A stretch of 22,847 nt of DNA from a virus, in IMG/VR virus record IMGVR_UViG_3300042520_000475, positions 1-22,847 of that record. One strand, given 5' to 3'. A model generated the notes under the pieces. The model did not search any database. It was not told the origin of the DNA and worked only from the letters and a program-made list of their open reading frames with translations. How positions within the stretch are numbered: position 1 is the first letter of the stretch; each line of letters begins with the position of its first letter. A program made the position numbers and the translations under genes. This document shows, one piece after another, positions 1 to 6,091 of this stretch.

Positions 1-1
1 C

Positions 2-52
2 AAGGCTAGGAAGAAGGGAGGAACGATGCTTCGGGGAGAAGCGTTTCGATAA
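2..52 (+). CDS. Possible 3' end of an upstream gene (partial)
   Basis: An open frame enters from the left edge and stops with TAA at 50-52, giving a basic C-terminal tail that includes KARKKGG. By T7-like gene order the gene before the scaffold would be the portal (head-tail connector), so this may be its last residues. A second frame is also open from position 3 to a TGA at 78-80 that would overlap the scaffold start, so the frame cannot be decided from so little sequence. The purine-rich stretch at 14-22 followed by ATG at 26 would encode only eight residues and is not called. Confidence 0.3.
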   Translation, partial: KARKKGGTMLRGEAFR

Positions 53-76
53 TCTCAACCTCCCGAGGAAAAGTCA

Positions 77-916
77 ATGACCGATTCGAATGCCTCCGCC
101 GAGGGCGGGCAAGGCGGAACCACTGGTGGCGCCACGGGCGCGGCTACCCCGCCGCCGAACTGGATCGACGGGATCGGCGATGCCGACCTCAAGGGCTGGG
201 CCCAGAACAAGGGCTTCAAGGAGCCCGCTGACGCCCTCAACTCCTACCGCAACCTCGAGAAGCTGATGGGCGCCGACAAGGCCGGCCGTACCGTCATGCT
301 GCCGGCGAAGTGGGACGATCCGAAGGAAGTCGGCGCGTTCTACGAGAAGCTGGGCGTGCCAAAGGATCCGACGGGCTACAAGCTGCCCGACGGCGCCGAC
401 CCCGAGATGGCGAAGTGGGCGCCGTCCGTCTTCCACAAGGCGGGACTGACGCCCCGCCAGGCCGAAGCTCTCACGGCTGAATGGAACCAGATGGTGGGCG
501 GCCGCACCGAGGCGATGAAGGCGGCCTACGAGGCCAAGATCGCGGAAGACGGTGCTGCCCTCAAGTCGGAGTGGGGTGCTGCCTACAACGACAAGCTGGC
601 GCGGGCGCAGTCGGCGGCCAAGGCTCTCGGCGTCAAGCCCGAGGTGATCGACAAGCTCGAGAACACGCTGGGCCACGGCGACCTGATGCGGTTCTTCGCC
701 ACGATCGGCGAGAAGATGGGCGAGGACCAGTCGGTCGACGGCAAGGGGCAGGGGTCGTTCAGCGGCGCCAAGACCCCCGAGCAGGCTCGTGCCGAGATCA
801 CCACACTGCGCGCCGACCCCGAGTTCACCCGGCGCTACGTCGCCGGCGACGCCGAAGCGAAGCAGCGGATGGAACAACTTCACAAGTGGGCGTACCCGGC
901 GCCGGCAGGGGGTTGA
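77..916 (+). CDS. Capsid scaffolding (head assembly) protein
   Basis: This 279-residue protein fits the scaffolding protein that directs procapsid assembly inside the forming head and leaves before or during DNA packaging. The N-terminus (about 1-27) is low-complexity Gly/Ala/Thr/Pro. A conserved block with WAQNKGFKEPADAL (41-54) and KLGVPKDPTGYKLP (91-104) is typical of podoviral and siphoviral scaffold homologues. A charged, helix-rich middle follows (about 125-215), then a C-terminal helix with basic residues (about 234-272), the usual coat-binding element of scaffolds. The start has a clear ribosome site (GAGG at 65-68). It lies immediately upstream of a small ORF and the major capsid gene, as T7 gene 9 precedes gene 10. 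The family assignment rests on remembered homologues and position; no search was run. Confidence 0.85.
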   Translation: MTDSNASAEGGQGGTTGGATGAATPPPNWIDGIGDADLKGWAQNKGFKEPADALNSYRNLEKLMGADKAGRTVMLPAKWDDPKEVGAFYEKLGVPKDPTGYKLPDGADPEMAKWAPSVFHKAGLTPRQAEALTAEWNQMVGGRTEAMKAAYEAKIAEDGAALKSEWGAAYNDKLARAQSAAKALGVKPEVIDKLENTLGHGDLMRFFATIGEKMGEDQSVDGKGQGSFSGAKTPEQARAEITTLRADPEFTRRYVAGDAEAKQRMEQLHKWAYPAPAGG

Positions 917-918
917 CA

Positions 919-1110
919 ATGCCGGAACATGATGGGAATATCGCCACAACTCGGCTGGAGTGCTTGAAGCTCGCGCACCGGCACGATCTCGACCCGGAAC
1001 GAGTGGTCGAGCGCGCGTCGGTCCTCGAGCGGTACGTCACCGGGTCAGCTTTGGAGAAGGCCCCCTCGCGGGGCCCTCTCACCCGAAAGACGATCAACCC
1101 CTTGAGCTAG
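919..1110 (+). CDS. Small hypothetical protein between scaffold and capsid genes
   Basis: A 63-residue ORF starts two bases after the scaffold stop, with a G-rich ribosome site at 907-912. It reads as a charged helical protein (CLKLAHRHDLDPERVVERA, then VLERYV). Small proteins of this type, with a short 'ALKLA...DPE.VV.RA..Y..F' helix pattern, recur between scaffold and capsid genes in many tailed phages; their role is unknown to me. The last ~20 codons (from 1056) overlap a GC-rich hairpin and the first copy of a repeat that recurs in the capsid leader, so the C-terminal residues may be constrained by RNA or DNA structure rather than by protein function. The tight spacing suggests translational coupling to the scaffold gene. 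It could be spurious, but its spacing and composition favour a real gene. Confidence 0.7.
   Translation: MPEHDGNIATTRLECLKLAHRHDLDPERVVERASVLERYVTGSALEKAPSRGPLTRKTINPLS
1059..1101 (+). repeat. Direct repeat copy A (end of small ORF)
   Basis: This stretch begins GGCCCCCTCGCGGGG and ends with CGAAAG (1084-1089) and AACCCC (1096-1101). The same order of blocks recurs at 1171-1216; the first 15 bases differ at two positions. GGCCCC (1059-1064) and GGGGCC (1070-1075) can form a six-pair hairpin with a five-base loop, with no T-tract after it. GGCCCTCTC (1072-1080) is an exact complement of the capsid ribosome-site region at 1218-1226. Confidence 0.5.
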
Positions 1111-1232
1111 GGGCCGTCGGACAGGCCGGGAAAGACCGGCACGGCTGCTCGCCGTCCAGAGCATGAAGCTGGCCCCCTCTCGGGACAAGCCCTTCGGAAA
1201 CGAAAGGTTTAACCCCAGAGAGGGCCACTCTC
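1111..1232 (+). promoter_or_regulatory. Structured untranslated leader of the major capsid gene
   Basis: This 122-base stretch has no convincing gene and ends at the capsid start. It can form a stem with GCCGT (1113-1117) and GCCGG (1125-1129) on one side and CCGGC (1136-1140) and ACGGC (1141-1145) on the other. ACGGC can instead pair with GCCGT at 1151-1155, giving two mutually exclusive hairpins. The ribosome site lies within GAGAGGG (1218-1224) and can pair locally with CTCTC (1228-1232) next to the ATG, or with upstream C-rich segments. Pairings are read directly from sequence; a regulatory role is inferred. Short stems occur easily in GC-rich DNA, so the evidence is moderate. No promoter was recognised. 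Confidence 0.45.
1171..1216 (+). repeat. Direct repeat copy B (capsid leader)
   Basis: Second copy of the block order seen at 1059-1101: GGCCCCCTCTCGGGA (1171-1185), CGAAAG (1201-1206) and AACCCC (1211-1216), with a slightly different middle. Read as codons, both copies encode a similar peptide beginning APSR, but in different frames relative to the flanking genes, so the similarity is better seen as a duplicated DNA or RNA element. Confidence 0.5.
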
Positions 1233-2126
1233 ATGTCCGTCAATCTGCCCACCCATTTCGTCCAGCAGTACAGCACGAACGTTTCGCTGCTGCTCCAGCA
1301 GGACGGCTCCAAGCTCCGCAACTACGTCTCGGCCGGTTCGCACGTCGGCAAGGCCGCGTCCCCCGTCGACCAGATCGGCAAGATCGAGGTCCAGACCGTC
1401 ACGTCGCGCTTCGCCGCGATGGGCCGCGTCGATGCCCCGACCGACCGTCGCTGGGTCTACCCGACCGACTACGACCTCCCGCAGCTCATCGACAACTTCG
1501 ACATGCTGCGCATGATCTCGGACCCGAAGTCCAGCTACGTCCAGAACGCCGTCAAGGCGTTCGGCCGCCAGATGGACCGCGTGATCCTCACCGCGGCCAC
1601 CGGCACGGCGAAGACCGGCGAAACGGGCTCGACCTCGACGGTCTTCGCGACGGGCAACGAAGTCGACGTCGCCGTCGGCGGCGCGAACTCGAAGCTGAAC
1701 GTCGCCAAGCTCCGCGAGTGCCGGCGCCTGATGATGGCCAACCACGTCGACCTCGACGTCGAAAAGCCGGTCATCGCCATCACCGCGGCCGATCACGACG
1801 CGCTCCTGGGCGAGATCCAGGTCGTGTCGCGCGACTTCAACGGCGGCGTGCCGGTCCTGCAGAACGGCAAGATCAGCGAGTTCATGGGCTTCCAGTTCGT
1901 CCACTGCGAGCTGGTCGAGACCGTGAACGCGGGCACGAACGAAGTGACGCTGCCGGTGTGGGTGCCCTCGGGCCTCTACCTCGGCATGTGGAACGACGTG
2001 CAGTCGAGCGTGTCGACCCGCAACGACCTCCAGGGCGAGCCGTGGCAGCTCTACACGAAGGCGACGATCGGTGCGACGCGCCTCGAAGAGAACCGCGTCT
2101 ACGCCATCGAATCGTACCGCTCGTAA
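1233..2126 (+). CDS. Major capsid protein
   Basis: This 297-residue protein is the likely main shell subunit of the icosahedral head. It follows the scaffold gene, starts MSVNLPTHFVQQYSTNV, and has features of podoviral capsid proteins: an N-terminal arm, a central segment with PTDYDLPQLIDNFDMLRM and a helix-rich region (AFGRQMDRVILTAATGTA), then a beta-rich C-terminus ending GATRLEENRVYAIES. That last block, a receptor-like 'GATR.E...V..I' ending, is common in small HK97-fold capsid proteins. The length is at the short end for HK97-fold coats, with no long cleaved delta domain visible; assembly would then depend on the separate scaffold. The ribosome site (AGAGAGGG) sits in a possible hairpin in a structured leader. 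No frameshift site giving a longer minor form, as in T7 gp10B, was seen at the 3' end. Confidence 0.88.
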   Translation: MSVNLPTHFVQQYSTNVSLLLQQDGSKLRNYVSAGSHVGKAASPVDQIGKIEVQTVTSRFAAMGRVDAPTDRRWVYPTDYDLPQLIDNFDMLRMISDPKSSYVQNAVKAFGRQMDRVILTAATGTAKTGETGSTSTVFATGNEVDVAVGGANSKLNVAKLRECRRLMMANHVDLDVEKPVIAITAADHDALLGEIQVVSRDFNGGVPVLQNGKISEFMGFQFVHCELVETVNAGTNEVTLPVWVPSGLYLGMWNDVQSSVSTRNDLQGEPWQLYTKATIGATRLEENRVYAIESYRS

Positions 2127-2154
2127 CGCGGTCTGACCCAGAAGGAGCCAGAAC

Positions 2155-2649
2155 ATGGCTGTCGCCAACACCAAGTCCACCGCGATCACCAACGCGGATG
2201 CCACGCCGCCCGTCCTGACGAGCGGCTACCTCTCGAAGGGCACCATCTACGAGGCCGTCGGTACGGTCGAGACGCTGGCGGCGGACGACGCCGGCAGCGT
2301 CTACCGCCTCTGCCGCGTCCCGTCGAACGCCCGCATCGTCTCGATCCTGCTCGCCACGGACGCCATCACCGGCGCCTCGGCGGCGGACGTGGGTGTCTAC
2401 CAGACGGCCGCCAACGGCGGTGCGGTCGTGGATGCCGACGAGTTCGCGACGGACGTGGACATCTCGAGCGGCATCGCGTGGACCGAGGTGGTCAACGAGA
2501 TCGCGGCCGAGATTTCGGACTGCGAGAAGCGCCTGTGGGAGAAGATCGGCGAGACCGCCGACACCTTCCGCGACTACGACATCGCCGTCACGGTCAACGA
2601 CGTGACGGCGGCCGGCACCATCTCGATGAAGGTGCGGTACGTCGTCTGA
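2155..2649 (+). CDS. Probable head decoration or minor capsid protein
   Basis: This 164-residue protein follows the capsid gene after 28 bases with a good ribosome site (AGGAG near 2140). It is acidic and rich in short beta segments: RLCRVPSNARIVSILLATDA, then ADVGVYQTAANGGAVVDADE, and a C-terminal strand ending ISMKVRYVV. This layout of an N-terminal arm, a 'vPs.ArI' strand and a D/E-rich centre is one I associate with proteins encoded just downstream of capsid genes in tailed phages, usually annotated hypothetical or head decoration. A structural role on the head surface is inferred from position and composition. It is the last gene before the strong terminator at 2656-2687, so capsid and decoration protein probably share a transcript. 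Confidence 0.6.
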   Translation: MAVANTKSTAITNADATPPVLTSGYLSKGTIYEAVGTVETLAADDAGSVYRLCRVPSNARIVSILLATDAITGASAADVGVYQTAANGGAVVDADEFATDVDISSGIAWTEVVNEIAAEISDCEKRLWEKIGETADTFRDYDIAVTVNDVTAAGTISMKVRYVV

Positions 2650-2655
2650 CGAAAC

Positions 2656-2687
2656 GAGGGTGGAGCTTCGGCTCCACCCTCTCTTTT
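2656..2687 (+). terminator. Strong Rho-independent terminator after the capsid block
   Basis: An 11-pair perfect stem, GAGGGTGGAGC (2656-2666) with GCTCCACCCTC (2671-2681), is closed by a TTCG tetraloop and followed by TCTTTT. It begins seven bases after the preceding stop codon. This is the clearest terminator in the window. In T7 the T-phi terminator sits in the same place, after gene 10, and lets the capsid transcript exceed the downstream tail transcripts. Confidence 0.93.
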
Positions 2688-2700
2688 CTGGAGGTTCGGC

Positions 2701-2895
2701 ATGGCCGACCGCTTCTACAGCGTCATCAAGGGCGAGCACTTCCCCCACCAGGTCACGGAAGGCGCGAGCACGTCGAGCGAGGCGATCGAGCTCCGCGTGA
2801 ACGACTCGATCTACACGAACAAGATCGACGTCCTCCTCGGGCTGCGCGCGATCGTTGCGTACCTCGAGACCAAGGAAACCAGCCCCATCGCGTAA
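2701..2895 (+). CDS. Small hypothetical protein downstream of the terminator
   Basis: A 64-residue ORF starts 13 bases after the terminator T-tract with a strong ribosome site (TGGAGG at 2689-2694). The protein has an N-terminal beta-like part (FYSVIKGEHFPHQVTEG) and a C-terminal helix (KIDVLLGLRAIVAYLETKE). Similar short proteins sit next to capsid genes in other phages, but I cannot assign a function. Its start is only 11 bases from the following gene across a shared ribosome-site region, so the two are probably co-translated. A virion role is possible from location only. Confidence 0.7.
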   Translation: MADRFYSVIKGEHFPHQVTEGASTSSEAIELRVNDSIYTNKIDVLLGLRAIVAYLETKETSPIA

Positions 2896-2905
2896 GGAGT
2901 AAACC

Positions 2906-3265
2906 GTGGCCGAGCGCGTCTCAACCCGAACGGATCTCAAGACCGGCGTACCGGCCTGCATCATCGGCTGGACTGGCCTGCTCAATGGCGACACGGGCGC
3001 CGCGGTCGAGCTGGTCGACTACGCCGACAAGACGGTCACGATCACCGGAACCTTCGGGACCGGCGGGACCATCGCCATCCAAGGCTCCAACGACGGCACC
3101 AACTGGTTCTCCGTCACGGATCCGCAGGGCAACGCGATGTCGAAGACCGCCGCCGCTATGGAAATCGTCATCGAGGGCCCGCGCTACCTCCGCCCAAACG
3201 TCACCGCCGGCGATGGCACGACGAGCCTCACGGTCCAAATGTGCTGCCGCAGGAGCACGCGATGA
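2906..3265 (+). CDS. Hypothetical beta-sandwich structural protein
   Basis: This 119-residue protein begins with GTG after an AAGGAG ribosome site (about 2894-2899). The body is beta-rich: TVTITGTFGTGGTIAIQGS, then NDGTNWFSVTDPQGN, then EGPRYLRPNVTAGDG. The 'IQGSNDGTNW' plus 'gP.r.lRp.vtag.g' pattern is common in small phage head or tail surface proteins with an immunoglobulin-like or jelly-roll fold. A virion surface role is inferred from this and from location. Its stop overlaps the start of the next gene (ATGA at 3262-3265), indicating translational coupling. The C-terminus CCRRSTR is unusually Cys/Arg-rich. Confidence 0.7.
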   Translation: MAERVSTRTDLKTGVPACIIGWTGLLNGDTGAAVELVDYADKTVTITGTFGTGGTIAIQGSNDGTNWFSVTDPQGNAMSKTAAAMEIVIEGPRYLRPNVTAGDGTTSLTVQMCCRRSTR

Positions 3266-3726
3266 ACGTCGAAGAGATCCTTGTCGAAATCCGCAAGGGT
3301 GTGCGCGCGTACAAGGCGTTCGCCGAAGCCGAGAAGATCGTCGCGGGATTGCAGAACGCCGTGCAAGTCGAGTCCGAGGCCCGCGCGCGGGTCGAGGCGC
3401 TGCGCGCCGAGGCCGCCGGAATCGAGGCTCGTCGAGAAGCCGACGAGGCCAACGCCGCCAAGCGCGCGGAGGCCAAAGCGCACGCCGTGTTGGCCGACGC
3501 CGCCACCCGCGCGAAGGCCGCCGTCGATGAAGCAACCGCCGCCGCTGGCGTCGTTCGCGCGGAAGCGGAATCCGCGGCGATCGCTGCGAAAGCGCAAGTC
3601 GATGCGGCTACCGAGCGGCTTCACGGCCTGCGCGTCGACATCGACGCAGCGAAGGCCGAACTCGCGGACTACACGGCCCGCGTTGACGCTGCGAAGGCGG
3701 CAATCACGAAACTGGCGGGGGCGTGA
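3262..3726 (+). CDS. Ala/Glu-rich coiled-coil protein
   Basis: This 154-residue protein is almost entirely a predicted long helix: alternating Ala, Glu, Arg and Lys, with repeats such as EARARVEALRAEAAGIEARR and AATRAKAAVDEATAAAG and a final amphipathic segment LHGLRVDIDAAKAELADY. I chose ATG 3262, which overlaps the preceding stop (ATGA) and has CAGGAG at 3249-3254, over an in-frame GTG at 3241 that lies inside the preceding gene. No catalytic motif is visible. In this setting a coiled coil could form a fibre stalk or serve as an assembly chaperone; neither is proven. The low-complexity composition makes remote similarity searches unreliable. Confidence 0.75.
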   Translation: MNVEEILVEIRKGVRAYKAFAEAEKIVAGLQNAVQVESEARARVEALRAEAAGIEARREADEANAAKRAEAKAHAVLADAATRAKAAVDEATAAAGVVRAEAESAAIAAKAQVDAATERLHGLRVDIDAAKAELADYTARVDAAKAAITKLAGA

Positions 3727-3729
3727 TCC

Positions 3730-4134
3730 ATGAGCTTCGGAAACACGACCGAGAACGACCTGCTCGAAAAGATCTTCAAGGCGACGGCGCTGTCGTGGGA
3801 CGCGGTGTCGAACCTGACGGTTCATCTGCACACGGGCGACCCCGGCGAGGGCGGCAACTCGGGTACGTCCGAATGCGCCTATACCAGCTACGCGGCGGTG
3901 AACGTGTCGCGGTCGGGCACGGGCTGGACGGTGTCGGGCAACAGCGTGCAGAACGCCGCGCTGATCCAGTTCCCGCAATGCACGGGCAGCAGCGAAACCG
4001 CAACGCACTTTTCGGTGACGCCGCAGTCGTCGACGCAAATCCTGATCAAGGGCGCGCTGTCGGCGTCGCTGGCGATCTCATCGGGCATCCAGCCGCAGTT
4101 CGCGCCAGGCGCGCTTACCGCGACGCTGGACTGA
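3730..4134 (+). CDS. Small phage structural protein, 'LHTGDPGEGG' type
   Basis: This 134-residue protein starts three bases after the previous stop. It has an N-terminal helix (ENDLLEKIFKATAL), the motif VHLHTGDPGEGG (31-42), then alternating beta segments with YTSYAAVNVSRSGTGWTV and IQFPQCTGSSETATHFSV. The 'L.t.dPg..G....e..Y..Yarv.v.rs' arrangement is a widespread phage family often labelled tail fibre or virion protein, found in many podo- and siphophages next to structural genes. The exact place in the virion is not known to me. It is followed after four bases by a GTG-starting gene, so it is probably the first of a coupled series of surface proteins. Confidence 0.72.
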   Translation: MSFGNTTENDLLEKIFKATALSWDAVSNLTVHLHTGDPGEGGNSGTSECAYTSYAAVNVSRSGTGWTVSGNSVQNAALIQFPQCTGSSETATHFSVTPQSSTQILIKGALSASLAISSGIQPQFAPGALTATLD

Positions 4135-4138
4135 TCCG

Positions 4139-5038
4139 GTGGGCTTCGTCGCCATCAACCGGGTGTCGCAGGCATACGACGCTGGCCGCTCGTGGTTCAC
4201 GGGCTTCCGCAAGGGCGTGTCTTCGTCGACGACGCCGACCTCGGGCTGGTGTGACTACAGCTATTTCGCGGGCTCGCCGCCGGCGAATTTCTACGCGTCG
4301 TCGCCGCTGGTTGCGGCCGTCGTCGAGGCGTCGCGCGGGATCTACGTCCCGACAGTCGGCGCGTCGTACACTCAGCACCTGGCCAAGGTGCAGTTGATGA
4401 CGGCGGCGAGCGGTGCGACGTCGACGGCAAACGCGCGGCAGTCGCTCTACCTGTGCGACTACCTGCTCTACTACCCGTTCATCGATACGGACGCGGTGGG
4501 CGAGCAACAGGACCTCGACAACACCGTGACGATCCCGCGCTACCCGTGGGGCCATGTGATCGCGGTGTCGCAGTCGGCGGCGGGCACGGTCGGGCAGTTC
4601 ACGTTCACCTACACGAACCAAGCCGGCACGCCGGGCCGGGTGTCGCAGAACCATTTCACGCTGTCGTCGCTCACGGGTGGCGGTCAGGTCGCGGCGACGC
4701 AGCAGAGCGGTGCCGGGTTCTCGCCGTTCCTCGATTTGCAAGCTGGCGACTACGGCGTGAAGTCCATCGAAAGTGTGACGTTCACGGCGGCGGGCGGCGG
4801 GCTGATGGCGCTAGTCATCGTGCATCCGCTTCTGCATCACACGGCCACGCAGGAGTGCCGCGTGTCGACGGGCACGGTCGATAGCTACGGCTCCTGCGAC
4901 GAATACATCTCGATCGTGCATCAAGCGAACGCGCCGGAAATCAAGGACGGCGCGGTGCTGAATTTCCTCTCGCAGGGCCACGCCGGGTCGCTGGCTTCGT
5001 CGACTCTGGTGGGCAACCTCGAAACGGCGTGGAGTTGA
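4139..5038 (+). CDS. Hypothetical virion protein, paralogue 1 of a tandem pair
   Basis: This 299-residue protein starts at GTG 4139, four bases after the previous stop. It is beta-rich and aromatic, with no signal peptide or TM segment. A central part has SLYLCDYLLYYPFID (102-116) and RYPWGH (134-139); the C-terminal part has SPFLDLQAGDYGVKSIESV (195-213) and EIKDGAVLNFL (267-277). All four blocks have counterparts in the same order in the next gene, so the two are paralogues of about equal length. No enzyme motif is visible. Its place among surface-type structural genes suggests a virion protein, perhaps a head fibre or adhesin subunit, but this is inference. Confidence 0.72.
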   Translation: MGFVAINRVSQAYDAGRSWFTGFRKGVSSSTTPTSGWCDYSYFAGSPPANFYASSPLVAAVVEASRGIYVPTVGASYTQHLAKVQLMTAASGATSTANARQSLYLCDYLLYYPFIDTDAVGEQQDLDNTVTIPRYPWGHVIAVSQSAAGTVGQFTFTYTNQAGTPGRVSQNHFTLSSLTGGGQVAATQQSGAGFSPFLDLQAGDYGVKSIESVTFTAAGGGLMALVIVHPLLHHTATQECRVSTGTVDSYGSCDEYISIVHQANAPEIKDGAVLNFLSQGHAGSLASSTLVGNLETAWS

Positions 5039-5040
5039 AC

Positions 5041-5937
5041 ATGGGCTGGACCTCGCAAGATGACCTGATCAACCAGATCACGACGAACGGAAAGTATGGC
5101 AACGTCTACATGAACAAGGCGCTGGGCGCCGCGGGCATGACTGGTGCGTGGCAGCTTCTTGCACCGCACGCCGGCACGCCTGTGGCGTCGACGTTTGCTG
5201 GCACCGACCTCACCTATGTCGCGACGGACGACACCTGGGGCGAGGGCGCGCTGTATCACGGCGGCAACGTGTCGACCGCGACGAAACACTTCCTGACGGC
5301 TGGCGCTTCGGTCGTCGCGGCTGCGGGTGCGCCTTGGTATATCCAATGCATCGACCTTGTGGGCTATGTCCCGCTGACGGGCACGAACGTCTCGACGACT
5401 GGTACCAAGACCGTGACGATGACGGCCATCGGGTCCGGCGGCGGCACGGGCGACCGCTACCCGAACGGCGAGGGGCTTAGGCTGTTCGTCGCGGCGGATA
5501 CCGCGATGGGTGCCAACGCGCCGACGTGCGTGATCAACTATCTCGACACGGGCGGCGGCTCGGGTGCGACGACATCGTTTACGTCGACCGCGTCGATGAC
5601 GATCGGCTCGCTGCTCAACACGGGCGCAGCCGCGAACAAATACAATCCGTTCCTGCCGCTCGCGGCCGGCGACACGGGCGTATCGGATATCGTCTCGCTG
5701 GTCTGGTCGGGCACGGCGCACGCTTCGGGCACGGTCATCATCGGCCTGTGCAAGCCGCTCTGGACGATCCCTGTGCCGGCGACCGGGCTCTACACCAAGA
5801 TGGACTTCGTCAATTCGCTGCCGTCGCTTCCCCGCATTCGCGACGGTGCCAATCTTCAGTTCCTCATGTTCCAGACCGGCGCGACGACTTCGGGCGGCAC
5901 GGTGCTGGTCGATTTCGACTACGGCTACGGGGGCTGA
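5041..5937 (+). CDS. Hypothetical virion protein, paralogue 2 of a tandem pair
   Basis: This 298-residue protein starts at ATG 5041, two bases after the previous stop, with GGAG at 5030-5033. An in-frame GTG at 5029 would overlap the ribosome site and was not used. It matches the preceding protein in order: WYIQCIDLVGYVPLTG (99-114), RYPNG (139-143), NPFLPLAAGDTGVSDIVSL (202-220) and RIRDGANLQFL (265-275). It is less aromatic and richer in Gly/Thr than its partner, as expected after duplication and divergence. Two related subunits side by side could make a mixed oligomer or two surface structures. Function is unknown. Confidence 0.74.
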   Translation: MGWTSQDDLINQITTNGKYGNVYMNKALGAAGMTGAWQLLAPHAGTPVASTFAGTDLTYVATDDTWGEGALYHGGNVSTATKHFLTAGASVVAAAGAPWYIQCIDLVGYVPLTGTNVSTTGTKTVTMTAIGSGGGTGDRYPNGEGLRLFVAADTAMGANAPTCVINYLDTGGGSGATTSFTSTASMTIGSLLNTGAAANKYNPFLPLAAGDTGVSDIVSLVWSGTAHASGTVIIGLCKPLWTIPVPATGLYTKMDFVNSLPSLPRIRDGANLQFLMFQTGATTSGGTVLVDFDYGYGG

Positions 5938-5938
5938 C

Positions 5939-6091
5939 GTGGACAAGTCGATCCTCGATATCATCGCCGATTTCGCTCAGTGGAAGGGCGACACCTATCG
6001 CCTCGCCGCGCTGATCGTCGAGAAGCAGAAAGAGATCGACCGCGCCAAAGTCGAGGCCGCAGGGTTTCCCGACGCGGCGGAGGCTATCTGA
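5939..6091 (+). CDS. 50-residue helical microprotein
   Basis: A GTG-starting ORF of 50 residues begins one base after the previous stop, with GGGGG at 5929-5933 as ribosome site. The peptide (LDIIADFAQWKGDTYRLAAL, then VEKQKEIDRAKVEA) is amphipathic helix throughout and charged. Its stop overlaps the next start (TGATG at 6089-6093). Spacing and coding character support a real gene. Function is unknown; small helical proteins like this could be assembly factors for neighbouring structural proteins. Confidence 0.62.
   Translation: MDKSILDIIADFAQWKGDTYRLAALIVEKQKEIDRAKVEAAGFPDAAEAI

Noticed and set aside
1059-1075. GC hairpin at the end of the small ORF as a terminator
   Set aside because: The stem is only six pairs, lies inside coding sequence and has no T-tract after it, so it does not look like an intrinsic terminator.
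2100-2154. Programmed frameshift at the capsid 3' end, as for T7 gp10A/10B
   Set aside because: No slippery heptamer or downstream extension frame was seen between the capsid stop and the next start.
1163-2218. A 351-codon plus-strand frame overlapping the capsid gene
   Set aside because: It is out of frame with the capsid gene and Arg/Pro-rich, as expected for a shadow. Its first residues resemble the end of the small ORF only because of the repeated DNA element.
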